DNA from: Cloacibacillus sp.
GTDB lineage: Bacteria > Synergistota > Synergistia > Synergistales > Synergistaceae
NCBI RefSeq assembly: GCF_020860125.1
Contig: NZ_JAJBUX010000104.1
Span: 1-23,469, forward strand
DNA length: 23,469 nucleotides
Direction of reading: 5' to 3'
The notes below the pieces were generated by a model. The model saw nothing but the letters and a program-made list of their open reading frames with translations. It was not told the origin of the DNA and made no database searches. The number at the start of each line of letters is the position of its first letter. Position 1 is the first letter of the stretch. Positions 6,003 to 13,683 of the stretch are shown in pieces. The translations under genes and the position numbers were made by a program.

Positions 6003-7469
6003 CTATTTCAGAAAGATCGTGCCGTCGTAAACCTTTAAGGTCGCTTCGAGGTATCCCATATCTTTACAGTATTCGAGTACTTCGCCGGTTGCCATCTGGA
6101 AGACCTCGGCCGACAGTCTCGCAAAGTATTTATTTTCCCCCGACGCGAGGGCGTTGGCGGCGTCATATGCCTTTTGGTAAATGGCGCGCACGGCTTCCTC
6201 TCTTCCATTACGCAGCAGGCCTGGAACGACGCGGTCAAATGGCGTGCATTTTTTCAAAGCCAGATATATTTCCCGCAGTGTCCGGTAGGGGATATGGGAG
6301 ACGATCATTTCCAGCAGCTCTTTCGCGGCGCAGAATGATGTTAGCTCTCCTCCGCGCAGACCTTCGCCGATGGCGCCGCGCAGTGCGGCGGCCTCCTCGG
6401 CGGTGGCCGCGCCGGCAGAGAGTGCGGCGGCGTCCTCGATGGTCAGTGATACCGACTCCAGCGCGTCGATAAAAGATCTGAAGCTCCGGCAGATGATCTT
6501 AATATCCAGTTTGCGCCAGGCCAGTAGAATTTCCGCCGCGGAGATGGCGACGACGGATTTCCGCCTCTCGGAGCGTATGACCTTTAATTCGCGCAGATAC
6601 CTGACGGCGCGGGAGGTCGAGTCGTGCGAGACGCCGTATTCTTTGCAGAGCTCCGCATGGCTGGGAAGTATATCGCCCTGTTTATATTCGCCGGATACTA
6701 TCCGGCCGATGATGTCCATGTAAATGGAGGATATCTTTGCGTCATCTTTTCGTATACTTGCGGAAATCGAGTGCGGCCATCCGAGTGAGGCGGGAGTCGA
6801 TGCGCATCTCATTGGCGGCAGCCCTTCGCTGTAAAGGAATATTCTCTGTATGTCCAATTCCTCCTGCGTATCGAAAGAGCCCCGGCGCATCTTCGTTAAA
6901 ATGTCAAACAGATATTCGCGGTAGAATCGTCCAAATTCAATGTCGTACGGCAGAGGTACCAGCTCTAGGTATCCTATGCTGTCGATACAGCGCAGGACCA
7001 TGGCGTTGCCGATCTTGGAGACGAAAAAACGCCAAAAGTGTCTCAGCAGTCCCGGCAGCTCGCATGCCGGAGTCATTTCATTTATACATCTGAGGCGTGT
7101 TTCGAGTTCGTCAAAATCCTCTTGGGTGCAGAGAGATAAGCCATATCTCAGCAGCGGATAGTAAAAAACGCGCGCGGAGAGGGAAATGTCGCGGATGACT
7201 TCGCGGTCGGGCCGCTCCGCCGCGGTCCCGCTCTTCTCGGCTTCGCGGCGCTGGAAGATCACCCTTGGCCGTTTGCCTCTTGAGGTCTCGACGAACCCCT
7301 CTTTTTCCAGTATATCCACAACCCGCCGCGCCGTCTTTTCGGAGATACGGTACATTTTGCATAATTCCGCGCAGGAGGGGATAGGCGATCCGACGGGATA
7401 GAGGCCGCATTCTATTTTTTCTTTGATAGTCCGGTATATAGTCTGAGATAATATGACGGCTCCGCGCAA
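6003..7469 (-). CDS. Tandem GntR-type regulator with two winged-helix domains
   Basis: This is a cytoplasmic DNA-binding protein of about 488 residues, twice the size of normal GntR proteins. The first winged helix is at about residues 14-77 (numbered from an in-frame ATG at 7484) and contains SCAELCKMYRISEKTARRVV. A helical region follows (about 95-215). A second winged helix at about 252-314 contains SHAELCKEYGVSHDSTSRAV. A second helical region (about 315-493) ends the chain. The two wHTH units are clearly related, so this looks like an internal duplication or fusion. The start is set by GGAGGGG six bases before a TTG at 7469. The ATG at 7484 would come only about 8 bases after the -10 and lies upstream of that ribosome-binding site. 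Neither helical region matches FCD, UTRA or MocR aminotransferase domains by eye, so the effector is unknown. Confidence 0.85.
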   Translation of the reverse strand: MRGAVILSQTIYRTIKEKIECGLYPVGSPIPSCAELCKMYRISEKTARRVVDILEKEGFVETSRGKRPRVIFQRREAEKSGTAAERPDREVIRDISLSARVFYYPLLRYGLSLCTQEDFDELETRLRCINEMTPACELPGLLRHFWRFFVSKIGNAMVLRCIDSIGYLELVPLPYDIEFGRFYREYLFDILTKMRRGSFDTQEELDIQRIFLYSEGLPPMRCASTPASLGWPHSISASIRKDDAKISSIYMDIIGRIVSGEYKQGDILPSHAELCKEYGVSHDSTSRAVRYLRELKVIRSERRKSVVAISAAEILLAWRKLDIKIICRSFRSFIDALESVSLTIEDAAALSAGAATAEEAAALRGAIGEGLRGGELTSFCAAKELLEMIVSHIPYRTLREIYLALKKCTPFDRVVPGLLRNGREEAVRAIYQKAYDAANALASGENKYFARLSAEVFQMATGEVLEYCKDMGYLEATLKVYDGTIFLK

Positions 7470-7492
7470 AAAAATCCCCTCCAATATTTTAT

Positions 7493-7498
7493 TATACA
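7493..7498 (-). promoter_or_regulatory. -10 box of the tandem-GntR gene, with imperfect palindrome
   Basis: A perfect TATAAT is read on the minus strand about 24 bases before the TTG start; no good -35 lies 17 bases further out. Next to it, ACAGTG-TTCT-CGCTGT on the plus strand (about 7497-7512) is a one-mismatch inverted repeat overlapping the -10/-35 spacer. That position would suit autoregulation. Confidence 0.5.
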
Positions 7499-7528
7499 GT
7501 GTTCTCGCTGTAAACGAAAATAGCTGTG

Positions 7529-7557
7529 TTGCTTTGTATCTGGACGAGTGCTAGAAT
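7529..7557 (+). promoter_or_regulatory. Plus-strand promoter upstream of the GGDEF-EAL gene
   Basis: TTGCTT (7529-7534) is followed after 17 bases by TAGAAT (7552-7557), pointing towards the GGDEF-EAL gene. This leaves a leader of about 240 bases. That leader contains ATGACGTCAT, a perfect 10-bp palindrome near 7695, and TTTCC-ATGCT-GGAAA near 7709, but no riboswitch I recognise. A second TATAAT at about 7770 lies closer to the gene but lacks a -35. Confidence 0.45.
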
Positions 7558-7800
7558 AACAAACATTATAGAAATGGTACGATGTCTTTTTCGTCATAGT
7601 TGCCGGAGATGAAAAGTAGCGGCGTGTAGATAAAAAGGGATACGTTAAAACACAGAAAATCGTCTCTATGAAAGTATTAGGCCGATTGAGAGATATGACG
7701 TCATCTTTTCCATGCTGGAAATCTCGGCTTTTGCCCTTTGCGGGTATATCTGAGCTGAATTGTCGTACATATAATATTGGGGAAAGTCGAGGCTTCCTGG

Positions 7801-9624
7801 ATGAAAAGAAGAAAACGTGACTTTCAGCTGTATACCGGAATGTGGCTGGTCGCAATCTTTGTCTTATTGGCTCTGATGTGGCAGAACGCCGGCGACGCGC
7901 GTGTGATCAACTACAGCGGCATCGTGCGCGGAGCGACGCAGAAACTCATAAAAGAAGAGCTTAACGGCCATTCCGACGACAAACTGGTAGAGACTCTGGA
8001 TGGTATCATCGATAACCTTCAGACCGGCAAAGGGCCCTACCGGCTTATGAAAAATTCCAACGAGAAATACCAGCGGCTGCTTGCCGAACTGAAGCTGCTC
8101 TGGGGAGATATGAAAAAAGAGATATACGACCTCAATTCCGGCGGCGGCTCCGAGAAAAGGCTGTACGAACTAAGCCAGCGGCATTTTGAGATTGCCGACC
8201 GCATGGTGTCGGCGGCGGAGGAGAGCTCAGATAATAAACTAAGGTATTTTCTTGTCTTTTATATTTTCAGCCTGCTTCTGTCAATAGCTGTCTTTTTCAT
8301 CATCAACCGGCGAAATCAGAAGGCTTTAGACGAGAGCATTTATACGGACAGCCTGACAGGTCTGCTGAGCCGAACAGGCTTTGAGGTGGCTGCGGGGAAA
8401 CTTCTGAGCCATAATTTAGAAGATAAATATACGATCGTAGAATTCGATATAAAAAATTTCAAGTCAATCAACGATTCTTACGGATATGATAAGGGCGATG
8501 AATTGCTGCACAGCGTCGCCGCGGCGATATCGGCGCGGAAGAGCGGCCGGATATGCGCGCGAATCGACGCCGATGAGTTCGTCATCCTCTTCGAGCAGGG
8601 AGATATAGACGTCGACGGACTTAAAATGATATTGAGAGATGTGGTAAGGCGGCATACCTTCCTTGAATTGTTCGGCGCCATATTCAACTACGGAGCCTAC
8701 AGTATAGAGAGGAACAACGAACTTATCAACACCATCATGGATAAGGCTAATACGGCGCACAAGATCGCCAAATCCATCGAGGGAGAGGCCATCGTCTGGT
8801 ACGACGAACGGCTGCTGAAGAAGATACATATGGAAAACGAATATAAAAAGCGGATGCAGTATGCGCTCGAAGAGGAAGAGTTCAAGATGTATCTGCAGCC
8901 GAAGGTCGACCTGGCGACGATGGAGGTGGTGGGCGCCGAGGCGCTGGTACGGTGGGATATTCCCGAAGTGGGGATAATACCGCCGGATTCTTATATTCCC
9001 CTCTTTGAAAGAAACGGCTCGATAGCCGACCTTGACTTCTACATGCTGAAAAAGGCCTGCGTTTATCTGCGCGGCCAGATGGACCGGGGAAATGAATCCT
9101 TCTCTATTTCGGTCAATTTCTCACGCGTAACCCTTTGCCAGCAGACATTCCACAGTACGCTGCTGGAAATTATCAACCAATTCGGCGTGCCTAGCGGCCG
9201 TATGGAGATCGAGGTCACCGAGAGCGCCTTCAACGAGCTGCCATATCCGGTGTTGCTGATGCTGGAACATCTTGAAGACGAGGGATTCCGCATTTCAATG
9301 GATGATTTCGGGGCAGGCTATTCAAACCTCAATATGATCGGCAAGCTTCCCATTCAGATAATCAAGCTGGACAGGGAGTTTTTAAAAGAGATGGATGAAC
9401 ATGAAAATATGCGCGGGATAGTCACCTGCGCCGTAGACCTTGCGCACACGATGGGATTGGAGATCATCTGCGAAGGCGTCGAGCGGGAGGAGCATGTAAG
9501 TTTCCTGCAGGAGATCGGCTGCGACTATGCGCAGGGATTCTATTTTTCAAAGCCAGTACCCAGCGAGGTTTTTACCGAAAAATACCAGACGGGCGAGGCT
9601 AGGGTATATCTCGGCAACGGCTGA
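7801..9624 (+). CDS. Membrane GGDEF-EAL protein, probable c-di-GMP phosphodiesterase
   Basis: This is an inner-membrane signalling protein of about 607 residues, with residues numbered here from an in-frame TTG at 7777. One helix lies at about 22-36, a presumed periplasmic helical sensor of about 120 residues follows, and a second helix is at 157-176. The GGDEF domain starts at TDSLTGLLSRTGF (191), but its signature reads DADEF (264-268), so it probably does not make c-di-GMP. The EAL domain keeps EAL (388-390), SVNFSR, EVTESAF, MDDFGAGYS (Asp509, Asp510), Lys530 and EGVE (Glu566), the residues needed for hydrolysis. GAGG eight bases before ATG 7801 sets the start. No partner gene lies next to it. 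It probably lowers c-di-GMP in response to an unknown external signal. Confidence 0.9.
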   Translation: MKRRKRDFQLYTGMWLVAIFVLLALMWQNAGDARVINYSGIVRGATQKLIKEELNGHSDDKLVETLDGIIDNLQTGKGPYRLMKNSNEKYQRLLAELKLLWGDMKKEIYDLNSGGGSEKRLYELSQRHFEIADRMVSAAEESSDNKLRYFLVFYIFSLLLSIAVFFIINRRNQKALDESIYTDSLTGLLSRTGFEVAAGKLLSHNLEDKYTIVEFDIKNFKSINDSYGYDKGDELLHSVAAAISARKSGRICARIDADEFVILFEQGDIDVDGLKMILRDVVRRHTFLELFGAIFNYGAYSIERNNELINTIMDKANTAHKIAKSIEGEAIVWYDERLLKKIHMENEYKKRMQYALEEEEFKMYLQPKVDLATMEVVGAEALVRWDIPEVGIIPPDSYIPLFERNGSIADLDFYMLKKACVYLRGQMDRGNESFSISVNFSRVTLCQQTFHSTLLEIINQFGVPSGRMEIEVTESAFNELPYPVLLMLEHLEDEGFRISMDDFGAGYSNLNMIGKLPIQIIKLDREFLKEMDEHENMRGIVTCAVDLAHTMGLEIICEGVEREEHVSFLQEIGCDYAQGFYFSKPVPSEVFTEKYQTGEARVYLGNG

Positions 9625-9792
9625 TTCCGGCCTTCACACAAACGCAAAAAGACAAAATATTCAATGGACCTCCGGTATGGAGCGGCCGATGGTTTCGATG
9701 CGCGGAGTGAGCGCGGCGCGGGGAATTTTCACAGCGGGCTGTGCGGAGGGTCGGCCATGCCACTGATTTTTCGATACGTTTGCGCTAAATTG

Positions 9793-9823
9793 TTGGCGGA
9801 ATTAGTGCCAACTTAAGTATAAT
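9793..9823 (+). promoter_or_regulatory. Promoter of the CNNM/CorC gene, with inverted repeat
   Basis: TATAAT (9818-9823) is perfect. TTGGCG (9793-9798) stands 19 bases upstream, slightly long spacing. TTGGC (9793-9797) and GCCAA (9807-9811) form an inverted repeat across the -35 and spacer, so a regulator may bind here. The 170 bases between the GGDEF-EAL stop and this point hold no gene and no convincing terminator. Confidence 0.6.
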
Positions 9824-9825
9824 GT

Positions 9826-9843
9826 GATATGCTAAACCATATC
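9826..9843. promoter_or_regulatory. Inverted repeat just after the CNNM promoter
   Basis: GATATG-CTAAAC-CATATC is a perfect 6-6-6 inverted repeat starting three bases after the -10 box and so covering the expected transcription start. It could be an operator or a hairpin at the mRNA 5' end. Confidence 0.4.
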
Positions 9844-9882
9844 GCCCTGCATGGTGGCGCTGTAATATCAGGAGGATGATAT

Positions 9883-11169
9883 TTGTTGAGTTCTGACATA
9901 GCAGGCAGTATTATCCTGCTCGTCGTACTGATGGGTTTCTCAATATATTTTTCTATGACCGAAACCTCGATTACGGCAGCAGGCAAAGGAAAATTGTTGG
10001 CATTGGCCGACGACTACCCGCACCGCAAAAAGGGTTTTCTCTGGCTTGCAGACAACGTAGCAAAAGCAATCAACGTAACTCTCATCGGAAACAACCTCGT
10101 AAACATCGGAGCCTCTGCCGTGGCCACAACGGTGGCCATCTCGCTCTTTGGCATCGCCGGTCCCGCGGTCGCAGTTGTTATTATGACCGTGCTGATAGTG
10201 ATTTTCTGCGAAATACTTCCTAAAAACGTCGCGATAGCCAAAAAGGAGGCAGTCCTTTTATTTTGCCTTCCCTTTCTGCGCGCCTTTAATTTTGTCCTGA
10301 CGCCTGTACTGGCCTTTTTACAGGTCATTTTGAAGCTGCTGGGCAAGCTTATCGGCATGGATCTCGTCTCATACAGCGCGCTGATCTCGCGCGAAGAGAT
10401 AGACCATATCGTGAGCGAGGGCAGCGCGGCTGGCGCTCTGGAAGAGGACGAACGCAAGATGATACACGGAGTCATCGCCTTTGAGGATACGAGAGTCTCC
10501 GAGGTGATGGCGCCCCGCACGGATATGTACGCGATCGACGAAAAGGACAGCGTCGAGGATGCGGTCAAGATATTCCTTGAAAGCGGACATTCGCGTATTC
10601 CCGTATATAAAGAGGATATCGACGACATTGTCGGCATTCTCTATGCTAAAGACCTGCTTGGCCCGCTCTCGCACGGAGACAAACAGATCTCAATAGAGAA
10701 GCTGATGCGCAAGCCGCTATATGTCCCAGAGACGATGAAGACGGACGAGACGCTTGATATCATGAAGAAGTCTCGCAAGCATCTCGCGATCGTCGTCGAC
10801 GAGTACGGCGGCACGGCGGGTCTGGTCACGCTCGAGGATCTCATAGAAGAGATCGTCGGCGACATACAGGACGAATATGACAAGGAGACGCCGGAGATAA
10901 TGAACGCCGGTGAGAACACCTATGTCGTGCAGGGACAGGTAAACCTTGAAGATCTCGCGGAGGCGCTCGGTTACCCCTTCGATACGATTTTTGAGGATGT
11001 GGACACGCTCGCTGGCATGATCCTTGAGATAACGGGCAACTTCCCCTCAAAGGGCCAGGTTATCGGCTACGGCCCCTGGGAGATAAAGGTGCTCGAGGTG
11101 CAGAACCATAGGATACTTGAGGCGAAGATGAAATTTATCGGCAACACCGACGACGGCGTCTCCAGGTAA
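9883..11169 (+). CDS. CNNM/CorC-type membrane protein (hemolysin-family, divalent cation handling)
   Basis: The protein has 428 residues, the usual family length. It has a CNNM/DUF21 membrane domain (about 1-185, three or four helices), starting with the family pattern FSMTETSITAA and containing CEILPKNVA. Two CBS domains follow (about 205-330), with EVMAPRTDMYAI, HSRIPVY and VVDEYGGTAGLVTLEDL, then a CorC/HlyC domain (about 345-420). Relatives are linked to Mg2+/Co2+ efflux or resistance, and CBS pairs often sense ATP-Mg. The hemolysin name is historical. GGAGG seven bases before TTG 9883 gives the start; the adjacent TTG at 9886 is possible. It is a single-gene unit with its own promoter and terminator. 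Confidence 0.93.
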   Translation: MLSSDIAGSIILLVVLMGFSIYFSMTETSITAAGKGKLLALADDYPHRKKGFLWLADNVAKAINVTLIGNNLVNIGASAVATTVAISLFGIAGPAVAVVIMTVLIVIFCEILPKNVAIAKKEAVLLFCLPFLRAFNFVLTPVLAFLQVILKLLGKLIGMDLVSYSALISREEIDHIVSEGSAAGALEEDERKMIHGVIAFEDTRVSEVMAPRTDMYAIDEKDSVEDAVKIFLESGHSRIPVYKEDIDDIVGILYAKDLLGPLSHGDKQISIEKLMRKPLYVPETMKTDETLDIMKKSRKHLAIVVDEYGGTAGLVTLEDLIEEIVGDIQDEYDKETPEIMNAGENTYVVQGQVNLEDLAEALGYPFDTIFEDVDTLAGMILEITGNFPSKGQVIGYGPWEIKVLEVQNHRILEAKMKFIGNTDDGVSR

Positions 11170-11198
11170 GTCATAGACAGGCGAATAAAGAACGTAAG

Positions 11199-11228
11199 AA
11201 GAGCGGGGGGAGGCCTCCCGCTCTTTTA
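11199..11228 (+). terminator. Rho-independent terminator of the CNNM/CorC gene
   Basis: AAGAGCGGG (11199-11207) pairs perfectly with CCCGCTCTT (11217-11225), and the T run continues from the right arm (CTCTTTTATA). It lies 30 bases after the stop codon. Confidence 0.9.
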
Positions 11229-11610
11229 TATTCGCTGAAAACGCGCCCGGCGTGTTTGTCAATTTTGTCTGCGGCTAAGGCTTTCGTACGCGCGGCTGGG
11301 TGTCTTTTGATTACCGTGTTATTTCCATATAGACTTTATAGACTTTTTTATTCGTATAAATTACCTCTTTTAATATCTCGTATTTCCACCACGCGCGGGC
11401 GCGGGGATGCTGTTATCATCTGTAACATAAAGACGGGGGGAACGTGTTTACCGGAATAATGCCCTCGAGGGCGGTCTTCGCGCCCGGCGCCGATGCCGGT
11501 AAGATACGGCGAAGAGGCGGGACCTTTCAGGTGTTTTCACAGCCCGTAACGGATGGAAGATGGAATGTCAACAAATCTTCTTCCCATACGTTCAATATAG
11601 ATTCTCCAAA
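11229..11610 (+). other. Non-coding stretch before the apbE operon, possible structured leader
   Basis: No convincing gene is seen here. A weak promoter TTGATT (11307-11312), 17 bases, TAGACT (11330-11335) points to the operon. ATAGACTTT is repeated twice in tandem at 11329-11346. From about 11430 the sequence is GC-rich and can fold, for example GGGCG ... CGCCC and CCGG ... CCGG arms. It contains GCGCCGA near 11486 and CTTTCAGGTG near 11524, faintly like blocks of glycine aptamers. The 5' pairing partner that a glycine aptamer needs is not clear, so no riboswitch class is assigned. The region ends in the large hairpin at 11611-11648. Confidence 0.35.
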
Positions 11611-11648
11611 GCCGCGGGGCGGTTCCGTAAGAGGAACCGCCCCGCGGC
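11611..11648. terminator. Very strong hairpin 64 bases before apbE (terminator or attenuator)
   Basis: GCCGCGGGGCGGTTCC (11611-11626) and its exact complement (11633-11648) form a 16-bp perfect stem with a GTAAGA loop, followed by CCTTTGTTG. The CNNM terminator already lies about 400 bases upstream and no gene lies between. The hairpin may therefore end a leader RNA ahead of the ApbE operon. The short T run makes efficient termination uncertain. Confidence 0.6.
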
Positions 11649-11711
11649 CCTTTGTTGTAATATAATTTAATAACGTTTGCGCAGCAGATCATGAAGGAGA
11701 GGGGCTGAGCC

Positions 11712-12782
11712 ATGAAAAAGAGCGGTATTATCGCGGCGGTGCTGCTGCTGGCAGTTGGAGCGTTCTGCGTATTCGCCGGCGGATGGCCCGTGGGGAAGCC
11801 TCACGATGTTACAGGGGAAAATTTCCGCCTCGGCACATATGTAAAGCTGCGGCTTCTTGGCGAAGATAAGAAATTACTCGAAATCGAGCTCGCCGCGGCG
11901 GACGGGGAGATCGTCCGCCTTGAGGGGCTGCTTTCGGCAAATATCGCCTCCTCGGATATTTCGCGTCTCAACGGCGCGGGCGGCGAATGGGTGAAGGTCG
12001 CTCCCGAGACGGCAGCGCTTGTAAAGCGGTCGCTTGCGATAGCGGCTCTGACGGACGGCGCCTTTGACCCTGCCGTCGGCCGCATAGTGCGCCTCTGGGG
12101 GATCGGCACTCCCGGCGCGCGCGTGCCGGAGGCGGCTGAGATAAGAGCGGCGCTTCGCGCCGGAGGTTATAAAGAGGTGGCGGTGAGGGAGAGCGGCGGG
12201 GAGTGTTATATCAAGACGCCCCCCGGTCTGTGGCTCGACCTCGGAGCGATCGCGAAGGGTTATGTCGCCGACATCCTGAAGGAGAGGCTTGCCGCCGACG
12301 GTGTGAAGCGGGCTGTGATAGACCTTGGGGGCAACCTGGACCTCGTCGGCGATTCACCGGAGGGACGCCCCTGGCGGCTGGGGCTTCAGCATCCGCATAA
12401 GCCGCGCGGCGAATACTTCGGCGTGGTGGAGGTCTCCGACCGCTCCGTCGTCACCTCCGGCCCCTACGAGCGTTTTTTTGAACAGGACGGGGTGCGCTAC
12501 CATCATATATTTGACCCCGCGACGGGGTATCCCGCAAAATCCGACTTTGATTCCGTCTCAATAATCGACCGCGATTCGGCGCTGGCCGACGCGCTCTGCA
12601 CGGCGCTCTTCGTCATGGGGCGCGCGAAGGCGGAAAAATTTCTTGAAAAAAACGGCGGTCTGGCGGCGGTTTTCGTGCTTGCCTCGGAGGATAAAGTGCT
12701 TGTCACCCCTGAGGCGCGGAAGATATTCCGGCTGACCGATAAAAATTTCACCGTAGATACGATTGGGAGAGAATCATCATGA
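11712..12782 (+). CDS. apbE: FAD:protein FMN transferase, ApbE family
   Basis: The 356-residue protein is exported or membrane-anchored by an N-terminal hydrophobic segment (about 5-23). It matches ApbE, a Mg2+-dependent enzyme that attaches FMN from FAD to Ser/Thr of target proteins, such as Rnf/Nqr subunits or extracellular reductases. Seen motifs: DGAFDPAVG (116-124), LDLGAIAKGY (175-184), IDLGGN (203-208), HIFDPATGYP (265-274) and DALCTALF (293-300, the metal-binding Asp/Thr region). A Cys at 19 is preceded by AF, so it does not make a good lipobox. GAGGGG seven bases before the ATG sets the start. It overlaps the next gene by ATGA. NusG-II and Gx-type genes follow, a grouping also seen in flavin-based electron-transfer loci. 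The flavinylated partner is not visible here. Confidence 0.93.
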   Translation: MKKSGIIAAVLLLAVGAFCVFAGGWPVGKPHDVTGENFRLGTYVKLRLLGEDKKLLEIELAAADGEIVRLEGLLSANIASSDISRLNGAGGEWVKVAPETAALVKRSLAIAALTDGAFDPAVGRIVRLWGIGTPGARVPEAAEIRAALRAGGYKEVAVRESGGECYIKTPPGLWLDLGAIAKGYVADILKERLAADGVKRAVIDLGGNLDLVGDSPEGRPWRLGLQHPHKPRGEYFGVVEVSDRSVVTSGPYERFFEQDGVRYHHIFDPATGYPAKSDFDSVSIIDRDSALADALCTALFVMGRAKAEKFLEKNGGLAAVFVLASEDKVLVTPEARKIFRLTDKNFTVDTIGRESS

Positions 12783-13168
12783 GACGCGGCGACCGCTGGA
12801 TGGCCGCCGTTACGATGGCGGGGGCCGCGATGCTGATCGCCGGCGCGCTCCTCCAGCAGCAGCGCCAGTATAATGAAAAAGCCCCGCTTGAGGCGGAGAT
12901 CGTGCTTGACGGCAGGGTAATTGAGACGCTGCCGCTGACGGGGCCGCCGCGGGAGATCCGAGTTGATTCCGCGGGGACGGCGCGCGGCTTCAACATCATC
13001 CGCGCCGAGCGGGGACGTATCGCCGTCGTATCCGCCGACTGCCCTGACGGTGCCTGTGTGCGCCAGGGCTGGATAGGGCGCGCGGGCGCCGGGGCGGTCT
13101 GCCTGCCGCACCGCCTCGTGGTGAGGATCAAGGACGCGGACCGGCGGGTGGACGGAGTGAGCTGGTGA
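12779..13168 (+). CDS. NusG domain II-containing membrane-anchored protein
   Basis: The product has 129 residues. Residues 7-25 form a membrane anchor. The rest is a NusG domain II-like beta domain with its Cys-rich core: Cys88 and Cys93 in DCPDGACVRQGWI, and Cys108 in AVCLPHRLVVRI. The globular domain should face the outside of the membrane, like ApbE. This stand-alone family is not the transcription factor NusG. It is repeatedly found beside ApbE and Gx-transporter genes; its role is unknown, possibly in electron transfer or flavin handling. ATGA overlap with apbE at 12779-12782 and TGATG overlap with the next gene show translational coupling. Confidence 0.85.
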   Translation: MRRGDRWMAAVTMAGAAMLIAGALLQQQRQYNEKAPLEAEIVLDGRVIETLPLTGPPREIRVDSAGTARGFNIIRAERGRIAVVSADCPDGACVRQGWIGRAGAGAVCLPHRLVVRIKDADRRVDGVSW

Positions 13169-13683
13169 TGGCGGTTGATACGCGCCGAATCGTGCTGACG
13201 GGGCTGTTCACGGCCTGCGCGCTTGTCGTGAACGTCGCGGAGGGGGTGCTGCCGATGCCGCTGCCCGGCATAAAGCTTGGCGCGGCGAACGTATTCGCGC
13301 TGACGGCGCTCATCCTGCTTGGAACGAAAGAGGCCTTTGCCGTAACGCTGCTGCGCGTGGCGCTTGCCTGGCTCGTTACGGGAAATGTATTTTCGTTCCT
13401 CTGCAGCCTGGGCGGCGCGCTTCCAGCCGTCGCGGTGATGGCGTTCATATACAAAAAATTCCGCGCGGATTTCTCCCTGCCGTGGATCAGCGTCGCGGGG
13501 GCCTGGGCCTTTAACGCGGGGCAGGTCGCCGTGGTATCATATATCGTAAAAGACGCGAGGGTGGCGCTCTATATGCTGCCGCTCTTCGCCGCCGGCACCG
13601 CCGCGGGATGGGCCGTGGGCTGGCTCGCGGCGGCCGTATGCAGGAGACTTGGAGGAGAAAAAAATGAAACTTTCCATCGATAA
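13168..13683 (+). CDS. Gx transporter / heptaprenyl diphosphate synthase component I family membrane protein
   Basis: This 171-residue integral membrane protein has five or six helices. It carries the family signature PGIKLGAANVFALTALILLG (about 30-50) and LVTGNVFSFLCSLGGALPA. The family (COG4769) looks like the membrane substrate-binding (S) subunits of ECF transporters and is often named heptaprenyl diphosphate synthase component I because it can sit beside prenyl synthase genes. No prenyl synthase is seen here. The ATG at 13168 overlaps the preceding stop (TGATG); a GTG at 13165 is also possible. Its 3' end overlaps the next gene by 20 bases. Beside ApbE and NusG-II proteins it probably helps the same membrane process. 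Confidence 0.85.
   Translation: MAVDTRRIVLTGLFTACALVVNVAEGVLPMPLPGIKLGAANVFALTALILLGTKEAFAVTLLRVALAWLVTGNVFSFLCSLGGALPAVAVMAFIYKKFRADFSLPWISVAGAWAFNAGQVAVVSYIVKDARVALYMLPLFAAGTAAGWAVGWLAAAVCRRLGGEKNETFHR

Noticed and set aside
7412..7855. Minus-strand frame of 147 codons upstream of the tandem-GntR gene
   Set aside because: It covers promoter elements of both divergent genes, overlaps both coding ends, and its composition (Ser, Tyr, Phe-rich) is unlike the neighbouring genes.
11430..11560. Glycine riboswitch upstream of apbE
   Set aside because: Words like CTTTCAGGTG and GCGCCGA fit, but the 5' partner strand, the characteristic GGACAG ending and a sensible glycine-related target are missing; kept only as an unassigned structured leader.
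11256..11665. Two short overlapping frames (67 and 73 codons) before apbE
   Set aside because: No good ribosome-binding sites, no domains, and the second runs into the 16-bp hairpin; the region looks non-coding.
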